The notes under the pieces were generated by a model. It worked only from the letters and a program-made list of their open reading frames with translations. It was not told where the DNA came from and did not search any database. The translations under genes were made by a program, and so were the position numbers. From NCBI GenBank assembly GCA_041675905.1, contig JBAYSX010000001.1, positions 218,022 to 282,021 of the forward strand: a stretch of 64,000 nt of DNA, given 5' to 3'. Of this stretch, positions 25,610 through 34,070 are shown in pieces (positions within the stretch are counted from its first letter, which is position 1; every line of letters starts with the position of its first letter). Source of the DNA: Sandaracinobacteroides sp041675905 (GTDB lineage Bacteria; Pseudomonadota; Alphaproteobacteria; Sphingomonadales; Sphingomonadaceae).

Positions 25610-26293
25610 ATGAAGAAGGCCACGCCGTTAACCCTGTCCGCGCCGGAAGGCGATTCCGCCGAACGATTGCAGGCGATCACCCGTCGCGCCGCCGCATCCG
25701 CGCGGGCCGGTGGCCACAAGCCGCCCGCGCTGATCGCCATTTGCAAAACGGCGGACGCGGACGCTATCCGCCCCCTGTTAATCGCCGGGCACCGTCTTTT
25801 CGGGGAAAATCGCGTGCAGGAAGCGCAAGCGAAATGGCCGGCGCTGCGGGCGGAGTTTCCCGATGTGGAATTGCACATGGTCGGCCAGTTGCAATCGAAC
25901 AAGGCGGCGGAAGCAGTCCAGTTGTTTGATGCCATTCATAGTGTCGATCGACCGTCCCTTATCGCGGCGCTGGCGCGGGCAATTGCCGGGAGCGGACGGC
26001 GACCGACGCTGTTCATTCAGGTGAATCTCGCAGGCGAAACGCAAAAAGGCGGGGTTACGGTGGAGGATTTGCCCGCATTGCTGGAGAGAGCGGCGGATGC
26101 CGGGCTGACAATATCGGGGCTGATGACGGTCCCGCCCGCGGATCAGGAGCCGTCGCCATGGTTTGCCCTGCTGGCCAAATTGTCACGACGGCATAAATTG
26201 CCGCTGCTAAGTATGGGTATGAGCGGGGATTATGATATCGCGGCGGCACTGGGAGCCACGCACATTCGCATCGGCTCGGCGCTATTCAAATAA
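25610..26293 (+). CDS. yggS: YggS/PLPBP-family pyridoxal phosphate homeostasis protein
   Basis: A 227-residue single-domain PLP-binding TIM-barrel protein. The PLP lysine lies in LIAICKTADA (about residue 46), followed by FGENRVQEAQAKW, ELHMVGQLQSNK and the C-terminal phosphate-binding LSMGMSGDYDIAAALGATHIRIGSALF. The family controls free PLP and amino-acid balance without a known catalytic reaction. It is transcribed alone, divergent from the ThiE-like gene. Confidence 0.94.
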   Translation: MKKATPLTLSAPEGDSAERLQAITRRAAASARAGGHKPPALIAICKTADADAIRPLLIAGHRLFGENRVQEAQAKWPALRAEFPDVELHMVGQLQSNKAAEAVQLFDAIHSVDRPSLIAALARAIAGSGRRPTLFIQVNLAGETQKGGVTVEDLPALLERAADAGLTISGLMTVPPADQEPSPWFALLAKLSRRHKLPLLSMGMSGDYDIAAALGATHIRIGSALFK

Positions 26294-26295
26294 AG

Positions 26296-26402
26296 GTTAA
26301 TACGTTAACAGTATTGACTTGCATTTACACACTTTTTTGTTAGCAGCCATTGTTTCAATTTTCTTTCATCACCACATTAATGTGACGGTCAATAATGACC
26401 GT
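26296..26402. promoter_or_regulatory. Three palindromes upstream of the PEPxxWA-CTERM gene
   Basis: In a 107-bp AT-richer stretch there are three inverted repeats. GTTAA-TACG-TTAAC spans 26296-26309. The perfect 12-mer CACATTAATGTG spans 26373-26384. Directly after it, ACGGTCA-ATAA-TGACCGT spans 26385-26402 with 7-bp arms. They look like protein operators rather than terminators because no T run follows. Regulator and start site are unknown. Confidence 0.5.
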
Positions 26403-26467
26403 GCAGTCCCGGGCCGGCTTAATCGGTGAACGGCTGTTTGGTGAGCACATTTTGTACGGGTAAGCGT

Positions 26468-26932
26468 ATGATGGGTTTCAGGGAAATTTGCGGTCTGCTT
26501 CTCGCTGGCGGAGTAGGAGCTGGAAGCGTAGTGGCCGTCCAACAAACGGCGCCTGCGGTAAAGCGCGTTGCGCACAAGTCCGCTGCAAAGCCGAAAGCAC
26601 CGCGGTCGGCGGTAAAGGCGGCGACAGTTCCTGCCGCGAAGCCGGCGGGCATGATCGATTGCGCCCCGGCAGTACCGCTGGGCGCGTTGGGTATGGAGCC
26701 CGGCATCAGTTCTCCAACGATTGCGGGCGGGACTCCGTTTTTCGGGGGTGGTTATGGCGGCGGAGGCTCCGGCGGCGGCAATCGTGGCGGTGGCGACGGT
26801 GGTCTCAGTGGGAACCGTACACCCGTTCCGCTTCCGGGTGTGCCGGAGCCCGCGAGCTGGGGGTTGATGGTGTCCGGTTTCGGGCTGATCGGCCTTGCTA
26901 TCCGGCGAGAGCGCAAGCCCGAAAACGCCTGA
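26468..26932 (+). CDS. PEPxxWA-CTERM sorting-domain protein
   Basis: A 154-residue exported protein. The N-terminus has a signal-like segment (GLLLAGGVGAGSVVAV), then a Lys/Ala/Pro-rich stretch, then a Gly-rich run (FFGGGYGGGGSGGG) at about 93-107. It ends with VPEPASWGLMVSGFGLIGLAIRRERK: the PEPxxW motif, a hydrophobic segment and a basic tail. This is the PEPxxWA variant of the PEP-CTERM signal found in Sphingomonadales and relatives. Such proteins are processed by exosortase-type enzymes and often go to the surface or exopolysaccharide. No exosortase is in the window. The body has no known domain. Confidence 0.8.
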   Translation: MMGFREICGLLLAGGVGAGSVVAVQQTAPAVKRVAHKSAAKPKAPRSAVKAATVPAAKPAGMIDCAPAVPLGALGMEPGISSPTIAGGTPFFGGGYGGGGSGGGNRGGGDGGLSGNRTPVPLPGVPEPASWGLMVSGFGLIGLAIRRERKPENA

Positions 26933-26937
26933 AGAGG

Positions 26938-27972
26938 CTATTCTTCTTCCAGCGGCAGCATGGTTTGGCTTGCCGGGGGCTTCAGGCCAAGATGTGCCCA
27001 CCCCGGCCCGTTCAGCACGCGTCCGCGCGCGGTGCGCGCGATGAGGCCAGTCTGGATCAGATAGGGCTCGACCACATCTTCGAGTGTGTCGCGTGCTTCG
27101 GAAAGCCCGGCGGCCAGCGTTTCGATGCCGACCGGGCCGCCACGATACAGATCGGCGATCATCCACAGATAACGGCGATCCTGGGCATCGAGCCCGAGAT
27201 TATCGACCTCCAGCCGCCGCAGCGTCTGATCGGCGAAGCTGCGATCGACGGGACGGTCCGCATCCTTGCCGCGCGTGCTGGCGAAATCACGCACCCGCCG
27301 CAACAACCGCCCGGCGATGCGCGGCGTTCCACGTGAACGACGGGCAATTTCGCGCGCGCCATCCTCGGTCAGCGCCAGATCGAGCAGGCGCGCCGCCCGG
27401 CTGACGACCGACAATAATTCTTCTTCGGTATAGAAGATCAGCCGCACAGGAATACCAAAACGGTCCCGCAGCGGCTGGCTGACCAGGCCGGAGCGTGTTG
27501 TCGCCCCAACGAGCGTGAACGGTGGCAGGTCGATCCGCACCGAACGTGCCGACGGACCTTCGCCGATCATCAGGTCGAGTACGCGGTCTTCCATCGCCGG
27601 ATAGAGAATTTCTTCGACCGTTGCCGCCAGACGGTGAATCTCGTCGATAAACAGCACGTCATTGGGTTCGAGATTGGTCAGCAGCGCCGCCAGATCGCCC
27701 GCTCGCGCAATAACCGGGCCAGAGGTCGCGCGAAAACCGACGCCCAATTCGCGCGCGACAATTTGCGCCAGTGTTGTCTTGCCAAGCCCGGGCGGGCCGG
27801 CAAACAGTACATGATCCAGCGCTTCCTGACGGTTTCGTGCGGCGGCAATGAACACCGCCAGGTTTTCCCGCGCGGCTTTCTGGCCGATAAATTCAGCGAG
27901 CGATTTGGGGCGCAGCGCCGCATCCGCATCGCCGGCGCGGCGTTCGGGAGAGGTCAGGCGTTCATCTGTCAC
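26938..27972 (-). CDS. ruvB: Holliday junction branch migration helicase RuvB
   Basis: A 344-residue AAA+ motor of the RuvAB complex that migrates Holliday junctions. Walker A is GPPGLGKTTLAQ (about residue 59), Walker B is LFIDEIHR, sensor 1 is GATTRSG, and a C-terminal winged helix contains GGPVGIETLAAGL. It overlaps ruvA by 4 bp. It is the last gene of the yebC-ruvC-ruvA-ruvB set and ends 6 bp from the convergent PEPxxWA gene. Confidence 0.97.
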   Translation of the reverse strand: MTDERLTSPERRAGDADAALRPKSLAEFIGQKAARENLAVFIAAARNRQEALDHVLFAGPPGLGKTTLAQIVARELGVGFRATSGPVIARAGDLAALLTNLEPNDVLFIDEIHRLAATVEEILYPAMEDRVLDLMIGEGPSARSVRIDLPPFTLVGATTRSGLVSQPLRDRFGIPVRLIFYTEEELLSVVSRAARLLDLALTEDGAREIARRSRGTPRIAGRLLRRVRDFASTRGKDADRPVDRSFADQTLRRLEVDNLGLDAQDRRYLWMIADLYRGGPVGIETLAAGLSEARDTLEDVVEPYLIQTGLIARTARGRVLNGPGWAHLGLKPPASQTMLPLEEE

Positions 27973-28562
27973 GATCGGCCCGCCTTCCGTAGGGCAACGC
28001 GAATCACTTCATTCACGCCGGCAGCCGAACCCAGTTCGGCCTCGGCCTCGGCGACCGCCTTTGCCGCCTCCATCGGACGGAAGCCCAGATGCTCCAGCGC
28101 TGATACTGCATCACGGGCGGCGGAGGAGGTTGCTGCGGGAGCAGTCACGCCAGAGACAGGCAGGGCGGCGACCTTGCCCTTCAGTTCGGTGACGATTCGT
28201 GTCGCGAGGCGCGGCCCGACGCCATTGGCGCGCGCGACCATCGCCTTGTCCTGCGTCGCAATGGCCTGCGCCAGCTCATCGCCCGAAAGCGTGGACAAGA
28301 TCGCCAGGGCTACCTTGCCGCCGACCCCCTGCACGCTCGTCAGATGGCGAAACCAGTCCCGTTCTGTCATCGCGGCAAAGCCGAACAGCGTGATGGCGTC
28401 CTCGCGCACCTGCGTATCGATATAGAGAAACGCCGGCTCCTGGGCGGTCAGTTGACCGAGCGTGCGTGTTGACGCCTGCACCAGATAGCCGACGCCTTGC
28501 ACCTCGATAATGGCATGATCGGCGGCGAGCATTGCCGCCACCCCGCGAAGGCTGGCGATCAT
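27969..28562 (-). CDS. ruvA: Holliday junction binding protein RuvA
   Basis: A 197-residue junction-binding protein. It has the N-terminal OB fold (MIASLRGVAAML), two helix-hairpin-helix segments (LTSVQGVGGKVALAIL and RANGVGPRLATRIVTEL), a flexible linker and a C-terminal RuvB-binding domain with ALEHLGFRPMEAAKAV. RuvA tetramers hold the four-way junction for RuvB. It overlaps ruvC and ruvB by 4 bp on either side. Confidence 0.96.
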   Translation of the reverse strand: MIASLRGVAAMLAADHAIIEVQGVGYLVQASTRTLGQLTAQEPAFLYIDTQVREDAITLFGFAAMTERDWFRHLTSVQGVGGKVALAILSTLSGDELAQAIATQDKAMVARANGVGPRLATRIVTELKGKVAALPVSGVTAPAATSSAARDAVSALEHLGFRPMEAAKAVAEAEAELGSAAGVNEVIRVALRKAGRS

Positions 28563-29053
28563 GCCGTGGCCATCCGCCTGGCCGTGGCCGCCAGATGGCT
28601 ATGGGCAATGCCGACCGCCAGCGCATCCGCCTCGTCCGCGCCCATCGCGCCGCAACCGGGCAACAGCCGCGCCACCATCGCTGCCACCTGGATTTTATCC
28701 GCGGCGCCTGTACCGACGACCGCCTTTTTCACCAGCCGCGTCGCATATTCGGAAAGCGGCACCCCGCTCCCCGCCGCCGCCAGCATCACGACGCCGCGGG
28801 CATGGCCCAGTTTCAGGGTGGATTGCGCGTTGCGGTTCAGGAAAACTTCTTCGATTGCCGCCTCGTGCGGGTGATATGCGGCAAGCATGGCGGCCAGCCC
28901 GTCGTACAGCCGCACCAGCCGGCGGGCGAGCGGTTCGGCGGGATCGGTCACAATAGCGCCATGCGCGACATGCGTCAGCCGGTTGCCTTGCGCCGCGATA
29001 ATTCCCCACCCCGTCCGGGCAAGCCCCGGATCGAGGCCGAGAATCAGCCTCAT
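28559..29053 (-). CDS. ruvC: Holliday junction resolvase RuvC
   Basis: A 164-residue endonuclease of the RNase H fold. The first catalytic aspartate is in ILGLDPGLARTGWG, a glutamate is in AAIEEVFLNRNAQS, and the paired acidic residues lie in GADEADALAVGIAH. It resolves junctions delivered by RuvAB. It begins ATGA over the yebC stop and ends over the ruvA start, the classical gene order. Confidence 0.96.
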   Translation of the reverse strand: MRLILGLDPGLARTGWGIIAAQGNRLTHVAHGAIVTDPAEPLARRLVRLYDGLAAMLAAYHPHEAAIEEVFLNRNAQSTLKLGHARGVVMLAAAGSGVPLSEYATRLVKKAVVGTGAADKIQVAAMVARLLPGCGAMGADEADALAVGIAHSHLAATARRMATA

Positions 29054-29790
29054 AGTGAAGCCATGACCTCGTCGGAAATGTCGTAGTTGCCAAACACCGA
29101 CTGCACGTCGTCGGAATCTTCCAGTGCGTCCAGCATCTTGAGTAGCATGGCTGCATCTTCCGCCGACACTTCCACCTGGTTATGCGGACGCCAGGCCAGT
29201 TTCACGGCCTGCGCCTCGCCCAGCTTCGCTTCCAGCGCTTTCGCGACTTCGTGGAGATTCTCGACGGCGGTCCAGATTTCGTGTTCCTCGTCGCCCGATT
29301 CCACATCCTCCGCCCCGGCTTCGAGTGCAGCCTCGAAAATCGCGTCCGCATCGCCGGCATCCGCGCCATAGGTAATCAGGCCCAGCCGGTCGAAGCTGTG
29401 GCTCACCGTGCCCGAACCGCCGATGTTGCCGCCATTCTTCGCAAACGCGGTGCGAACATCCGTGGCGGTGCGGTTGCGATTATCCGTCAGCGCCTCGACA
29501 ATGATCGCTGTACCGCCGGGGCCGAAGCCTTCGTAGCGGATTTCTTCGTAATTTTCCCCGTCATTGCCTTCGGCCTTTTTCAGCGCCCGCTCGATATTGT
29601 CTTTCGGCATCGAGTTCGCCTTCGCCGTCGCAATCACGGCGCGCAGGCGGGGGTTGAATTCCGGATCGGAATTGCCGGCCTTGGCGGCGGTGGTGATCTC
29701 CCGCGCCAGTTTGGAAAACATGCGCGAGCGCTTCGCATCCTGCGCGCCCTTGCGGTGCATGATGTTTTTAAATTTGGAATGACCTGCCAT
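29050..29790 (-). CDS. yebC: YebC/PmpR-family regulatory protein
   Basis: A 246-residue three-domain protein starting MAGHSKFKNIMHRKGAQDAKR, the hallmark of the family. The middle has GFGPGGTAIIVEALTDNRNRT and the C-terminal domain is acidic. Family members were described as DNA-binding regulators; more recent work on relatives points to a role on ribosomes translating polyproline. It heads the ruvCAB operon, as in many bacteria. Confidence 0.94.
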   Translation of the reverse strand: MAGHSKFKNIMHRKGAQDAKRSRMFSKLAREITTAAKAGNSDPEFNPRLRAVIATAKANSMPKDNIERALKKAEGNDGENYEEIRYEGFGPGGTAIIVEALTDNRNRTATDVRTAFAKNGGNIGGSGTVSHSFDRLGLITYGADAGDADAIFEAALEAGAEDVESGDEEHEIWTAVENLHEVAKALEAKLGEAQAVKLAWRPHNQVEVSAEDAAMLLKMLDALEDSDDVQSVFGNYDISDEVMASL

Positions 29791-29883
29791 GCACCCTCTC
29801 TAATGGGGATGCCGCGCAAAGAAAAGATGCAGCGGGATGCCGCGCTTGCGCCCGCCCGGAAGCGGGGTTATCGACGCCCATCC

Positions 29884-30462
29884 ATGACGCCGCTTGCTAT
29901 CCTGCTGTTGTCGCTCAGCATGTCCGCCGATGCCTTCGCCGCGGCTGTCGGCAAGGGGGCGGCGCATCGCCCGACGCTGAACAATGCCCTGAAGGGCGGG
30001 CTGGTGTTTGGCGTCGTCGAAACCGTCACGCCGATAATTGGATGGTTTCTCGGTTCCCTCGCCTCGGGTCTCGTGGAAAGCATTGATCACTGGATCGCCT
30101 TTGCGTTGCTTGGTCTGGTCGGTGCGCATCTGATCCGCGAAGGCCTCAGTGCCAGGCGCGAAGAACGCGGCGAGACGGGTATCGATCCCCTGAAGGCCGG
30201 GTTGCCGGTTTTTATCCTGACAGCGGTCGGCACGTCGATCGATGCGGCGGCGGTCGGGGTGTCGCTCGCGTTTCTGGACGTGAATATCTGGATTGTGGCG
30301 GCGGCGATCGGCGTTTCCACCTTTATTCTTACCACCATCGGCATGCTCATCGGTTCCCGCGCCGGAGAATGGCTGGGAAAGACCGCCGAGATCATCGGCG
30401 GCGTCATCCTGATCGGCATTGGCACCACTATCCTGCTCGAACATCTCGGATATTTGCGTTAG
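29884..30462 (+). CDS. mntP: Manganese efflux pump MntP
   Basis: A 192-residue inner-membrane protein with six predicted helices in two repeats. Conserved acidic residues lie in SMSADAFAAAVGKG and AVGTSIDAAAVGVSL, as in MntP, which exports Mn(II). The ATG at 29884 fits the family start MTPLAILLLSLSMSAD; the frame is open further upstream but that part is not MntP-like. I looked for the manganese yybP-ykoY riboswitch in the 93 bp before it and saw no convincing match. It precedes ydbH by 36 bp on the same strand. Confidence 0.92.
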   Translation: MTPLAILLLSLSMSADAFAAAVGKGAAHRPTLNNALKGGLVFGVVETVTPIIGWFLGSLASGLVESIDHWIAFALLGLVGAHLIREGLSARREERGETGIDPLKAGLPVFILTAVGTSIDAAAVGVSLAFLDVNIWIVAAAIGVSTFILTTIGMLIGSRAGEWLGKTAEIIGGVILIGIGTTILLEHLGYLR

Positions 30463-30498
30463 GTGGTAAATGTGCGGTCCGGGTCTCATAGTGCCGGA

Positions 30499-33441
30499 AT
30501 GACCGTGCGATCGCGTCTCCGCCGTAATCGCGGCCTGGTGATACTGCTGCTGGCGGCGGGCGGGGCCGGCATTGTGCTATGGGGCGGCCGATTCATAATC
30601 GCCCGCCCGTTCATCTCCGATTATTTGCAAGCGCGCGGGGTTGAGGCGCGCTACCGGATCGAGGCGCTGACAGCCGATGGGGCAACGCTGACAAATGTCA
30701 GCCTCGGTCCGCCCGGGCGGCCAGAGTTCACGGCGGAGCGTATCCGCGTGACCTGGCGGGGTCTGCGCGAACCGGCCATCGAAAAAATTGTCGTGGAAAA
30801 ACCGGTCTTGCGCGCGGCGATCACGGGGGATGGCTTAACGATGGGCTCGCTCGACGCGCTGATGCCCGCGCCATCGGATGAACCCCTGCCGGCCATCGAC
30901 GTCAGCCTGACGGATGCGCAATTGCTGCTGGAGACGCCCTATGGCTCGTTCCGGATGGATGCGCGGGGCGACGGCGTTTTGCGGGATGGGTTCCACGGCG
31001 TCGGCACGGTGCGCCCCGTCGAATTGCGGGTCGATACCGATTGCAGCCTGCATCTCGATGATATGCGGCTGACGCTGACGACCGGCGCGGATCATCTGAC
31101 CGTGGAAGCCGACGCGGCCAGCCCATCCGCCCTGTGTCAGGGGGTGCAGGCGCGGGATCTGGCGTTAACGGGCCATGTGCGGAGCGACCCGGCGATGCTG
31201 CGATGGTCCGGTACGCTGCAAATGTCAGGCACGGATGCCCGCCATGATGCGGGACATGTTTCCCGCCCGCAATTCACACTCGGTTTCGCTGGCGACCTGT
31301 CGCGGTGGCAGGGGCAATGGTCGGTTCATGCCGGGAATGTCGCATGGTCGTCTGGAAAGGCCGGCGTGGTTTCGGCGTCGGGCGCGTTCAACGCCGACAA
31401 AAGCGGAGCGGTGCTGTTCGCCGGCCAAACCAGGGCAACAGACGTCAGCCTGGCGTTGCCGGATGCAAGGGCCGCGCCGGAGTTTGCCGCGCATCTTGCG
31501 GGTCGCGCCGCAAAGGCCATGAGCCGATTCGAGATTTCTGCTCCTGTCAGCGGGCATTTCGGCAAGGCAGGCTTTATGCTGCATGTGCCGGATGCGACCG
31601 TCGAGGCTGCGAGCGGCGCGCGTCTGACATTCGATGGCGATGGATTATCTTACGCAGGCGGGCAGTGGACGATGGCCGGGAAAGTGGGCCTTGCCGGCGG
31701 CGGCTTGCCGGAAGGGCGCGTCGATCTGGACCTGCGCGACGAACATTTCACGGTCCATGGACAGCTGCGCTATTCCGGTGAAACCGGTGGCGGGCTGGAG
31801 GTCAGTGGACTGAGCCTGCAGGGAAAAGCCGAAGGCCACACCGGCGCGGTATTCGCTGTTGCACCCGGCTGTATCGAGTTGGACTTTCGCGCGGTGCGCC
31901 ATCCCGCCGTGCGGCTGGGTCCAGCGCGTCTGTCCGCTTGCCCGGACGACAAATTGCAATGGCAGAACGGCAGGCTGAACGGTGCACTGCAAATCGCGCC
32001 GATCAAGCTGAACGGGCAGGCGGGCGAAGGACGACAGGCTTTCATGCTGGAAACGGGCCGGTTGCGCCTGAAGGGAGGAAAGGACAGCTACGCACTGGCC
32101 CCGGCCAAGGTGAGCCTGAGCTACGGCGACTTGGACGTCGCCGCGACACTTTCTGTCCATTCCGCAGGAGACAAGTTGACGGGCACGGTGGCAGACGTGT
32201 CGCTGGCCAGCGCCGATCTGCCGGTTGAGATTGATGCGGGCGAGGGCGAATGGACTTTTGGCGGCGGCCAATGGCGGTTGAGCGATGGCGCGGTGCAGGT
32301 GCGCGATCTGGAGGAATGGCCGCGGTTTCAACCGCTGGTCATTTCCGGCGTCACGGCGAATCTGGCCGGTGGAAAAATCCATGCGCAGGGCAAGATCGGT
32401 CTCGTCAACCAGCCCGCGGCACAACGCGCAGCGCTCGCACAATTCACCGTAGAGCATGATCTGGCCAGTGCGCGGGGCAGCGCCACAGCGGATACGGGCA
32501 ATCTGCGGCTTGGGCCGGGCTTGCAGCCGTACCAGATTACCGAACGCCTGCGTGGCGTAATCGAAAATGTGCGCGGCACGGTGCAGGGGACGGCGAAGTT
32601 GCGCTGGGATGGCAGCGAGCTGTCGGGTACCGGCGATGTGGCCCTGCACGATGTTTCGCTGGCGACAGCGGCGTTCGGCCCCGTGGATGGCATCAATGGG
32701 CGGGTGCATTTCACCGATCTGCTGAAAATCAAATCTCCACCGGGGCAGGAACTCACTATCGCTGCAATCAATCCCGGCATTCTGGTGGAAAAAGGCCGGG
32801 TGCTCTTTCAGCTGATGGGCAACGGTGATGTGGAAGTGGAGCAGGCGGAATGGCCCTTTTCCGGCGGCATTTTATCCTTGCAGACGATGCTGTTCGATTT
32901 CGACGCAACTGCACGGAGTTTTACGCTTCTGGCAGAAGGTCTTGATGCCGGCCTGTTTCTGCAAGGGCTGGACCTTAAAGATGTCAACGCCACCGGAAAA
33001 TTCGATGGCAAGCTGCCGGTGGAATTCATCGACGGCAAGGGCCGCATCACTGATGGGGTGCTGACGGCCCGCGCACCGGGCGGGCTGGTGTCTTATACCG
33101 GCAATGTTGGCGCGGATCAGATGGGCGCGGCAGGCGAACTGGCCTTTGATGCCTTGCGGCAGCTCCGCTACCGGCAATTGCAATTGAAACTGAATGGCGA
33201 CCTGGACGGCGAACTGGTGACGGAAATTTTGCTGGAAGGCACGAATGAAAATCCGGTGAAGCCTGGCGGCTCGCCGATGGAGATGGCGGGATTGCCGTTT
33301 CGCTTTAACATCAGCATCCGCGCGCCTTTCCGGCGCTTGCTGGGCACGGCGGCATCTTTCAGCGATGCACGGACGTTGATCCAAAGCGGCGCGAAAAGTC
33401 CGCCACCGAAAGAGGATGGCAAAATCGTTCAGCCACGGTAA
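30499..33441 (+). CDS. ydbH: YdbH-family AsmA-like intermembrane phospholipid transporter
   Basis: A 980-residue protein with one N-terminal membrane anchor (LVILLLAAGGAGIVLWG) and a very long, beta-rich periplasmic body, as in AsmA-like bridge proteins. Its C-terminal domain includes the YdbH/dicarboxylate-transport region with QTMLFDFDATARSFTLLAEGLD and GRITDGVLTARAPGGLVSYTG. In E. coli YdbH, with YhdP and TamB, moves phospholipids to the outer membrane and works with the lipoprotein YnbE. Here ynbE and ydbL follow at once, which makes the assignment firm. The ATG at 30499 is chosen over a GTG at 30463. Confidence 0.88.
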   Translation: MTVRSRLRRNRGLVILLLAAGGAGIVLWGGRFIIARPFISDYLQARGVEARYRIEALTADGATLTNVSLGPPGRPEFTAERIRVTWRGLREPAIEKIVVEKPVLRAAITGDGLTMGSLDALMPAPSDEPLPAIDVSLTDAQLLLETPYGSFRMDARGDGVLRDGFHGVGTVRPVELRVDTDCSLHLDDMRLTLTTGADHLTVEADAASPSALCQGVQARDLALTGHVRSDPAMLRWSGTLQMSGTDARHDAGHVSRPQFTLGFAGDLSRWQGQWSVHAGNVAWSSGKAGVVSASGAFNADKSGAVLFAGQTRATDVSLALPDARAAPEFAAHLAGRAAKAMSRFEISAPVSGHFGKAGFMLHVPDATVEAASGARLTFDGDGLSYAGGQWTMAGKVGLAGGGLPEGRVDLDLRDEHFTVHGQLRYSGETGGGLEVSGLSLQGKAEGHTGAVFAVAPGCIELDFRAVRHPAVRLGPARLSACPDDKLQWQNGRLNGALQIAPIKLNGQAGEGRQAFMLETGRLRLKGGKDSYALAPAKVSLSYGDLDVAATLSVHSAGDKLTGTVADVSLASADLPVEIDAGEGEWTFGGGQWRLSDGAVQVRDLEEWPRFQPLVISGVTANLAGGKIHAQGKIGLVNQPAAQRAALAQFTVEHDLASARGSATADTGNLRLGPGLQPYQITERLRGVIENVRGTVQGTAKLRWDGSELSGTGDVALHDVSLATAAFGPVDGINGRVHFTDLLKIKSPPGQELTIAAINPGILVEKGRVLFQLMGNGDVEVEQAEWPFSGGILSLQTMLFDFDATARSFTLLAEGLDAGLFLQGLDLKDVNATGKFDGKLPVEFIDGKGRITDGVLTARAPGGLVSYTGNVGADQMGAAGELAFDALRQLRYRQLQLKLNGDLDGELVTEILLEGTNENPVKPGGSPMEMAGLPFRFNISIRAPFRRLLGTAASFSDARTLIQSGAKSPPPKEDGKIVQPR

Positions 33442-33474
33442 GGAACGACATGCGTAGAGAGAATATTGGTAAAT

Positions 33475-33675
33475 ATGGGCAGGATGGGGTTGATGGGTAA
33501 CGGTTTTAAAATCCTGATGCTGCTGATGCCCGTGCTGTGCGCCGCCTGTGTGAAACTGCAGGCGCCAGACAAGCCGATTGAAATCAACCTCAACGTCAAT
33601 GTTCGCCAGGAAGTTGTGATTCGGCTGGAAAAAGACGTACAGGATCTGATCGCCAGTAATCCGGGACTATTCTGA
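33475..33675 (+). CDS. ynbE: YnbE-family outer membrane lipoprotein
   Basis: A 66-residue lipoprotein. The signal segment ends in LCAAC, and the short mature part KLQAPDKPIEINLNVNV is the family core: a strand that adds to the open end of YdbH. The C-terminal half ends DLIASNPGLF, typical of YnbE. In E. coli YnbE multimers join YdbH to form a bridge across the periplasm. ATGs at 33475, 33484 and 33493 are in frame; the last has a GGATGGGG site. The stop overlaps the ydbL start. Confidence 0.9.
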   Translation: MGRMGLMGNGFKILMLLMPVLCAACVKLQAPDKPIEINLNVNVRQEVVIRLEKDVQDLIASNPGLF

Positions 33676-34064
33676 TGATGTTTCGTAAAAGTCGCCACCT
33701 GATTGTGGCTTTTGGCCTGTTTGCGATGTCCGGTCCGGTACTGGCCCAGGTCGATCCGATCCTCGAATCTGCGCGGGCCCAGGGGCAGGTCGGCGAACAG
33801 GCTGACGGGTATCTCGGCATCCGTGGCAGTGCCAGTGGCGAACTGAAAGCGCATGTCGATCAACTCAACATCAAGCGCAAGGCAGTTTACACTGAAACCG
33901 CCGTCAAACGCGGTGTGACCGTTGCCGATGTTGGCGCAGCCACCGGGTGCGAACTGTTCGCCAGCCGTGTCGCACCGGGTGAATATTACCGCGACGCCAA
34001 TGGTGTATGGCATCAACGGGTCGGCAATGCTGCGGTGCCGTTGCCACCTTATTGCGGGCGATAA
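33675..34064 (+). CDS. ydbL: YdbL-family periplasmic protein (DUF1318)
   Basis: A 129-residue secreted protein. A cleavable signal peptide (LIVAFGLFAMSGPVLAQ) precedes the DUF1318 domain with ARAQGQVGEQADGYLGIRG and YTETAVKRGVTVADVGAATG. It ends with a short stretch containing a late cysteine (LPPYCGR). YdbL is reported to modulate the YdbH-YnbE bridge, perhaps as a chaperone preventing excess YnbE stacking. It starts one base inside the ynbE stop (TGATG). It is the last gene of the mntP-ydbH-ynbE-ydbL run. Confidence 0.88.
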   Translation: MMFRKSRHLIVAFGLFAMSGPVLAQVDPILESARAQGQVGEQADGYLGIRGSASGELKAHVDQLNIKRKAVYTETAVKRGVTVADVGAATGCELFASRVAPGEYYRDANGVWHQRVGNAAVPLPPYCGR

Positions 34065-34070
34065 GGCAGT

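Noticed and set aside
29182..29883. Upstream extension of the mntP frame
   Set aside because: It runs antisense through yebC and has no MntP similarity; MntP starts naturally at 29884.
29791..29883. yybP-ykoY manganese riboswitch before mntP
   Set aside because: GC-rich, with a small CCCGC/GCGGG pairing, but the conserved loop sequences of that riboswitch are not visible.
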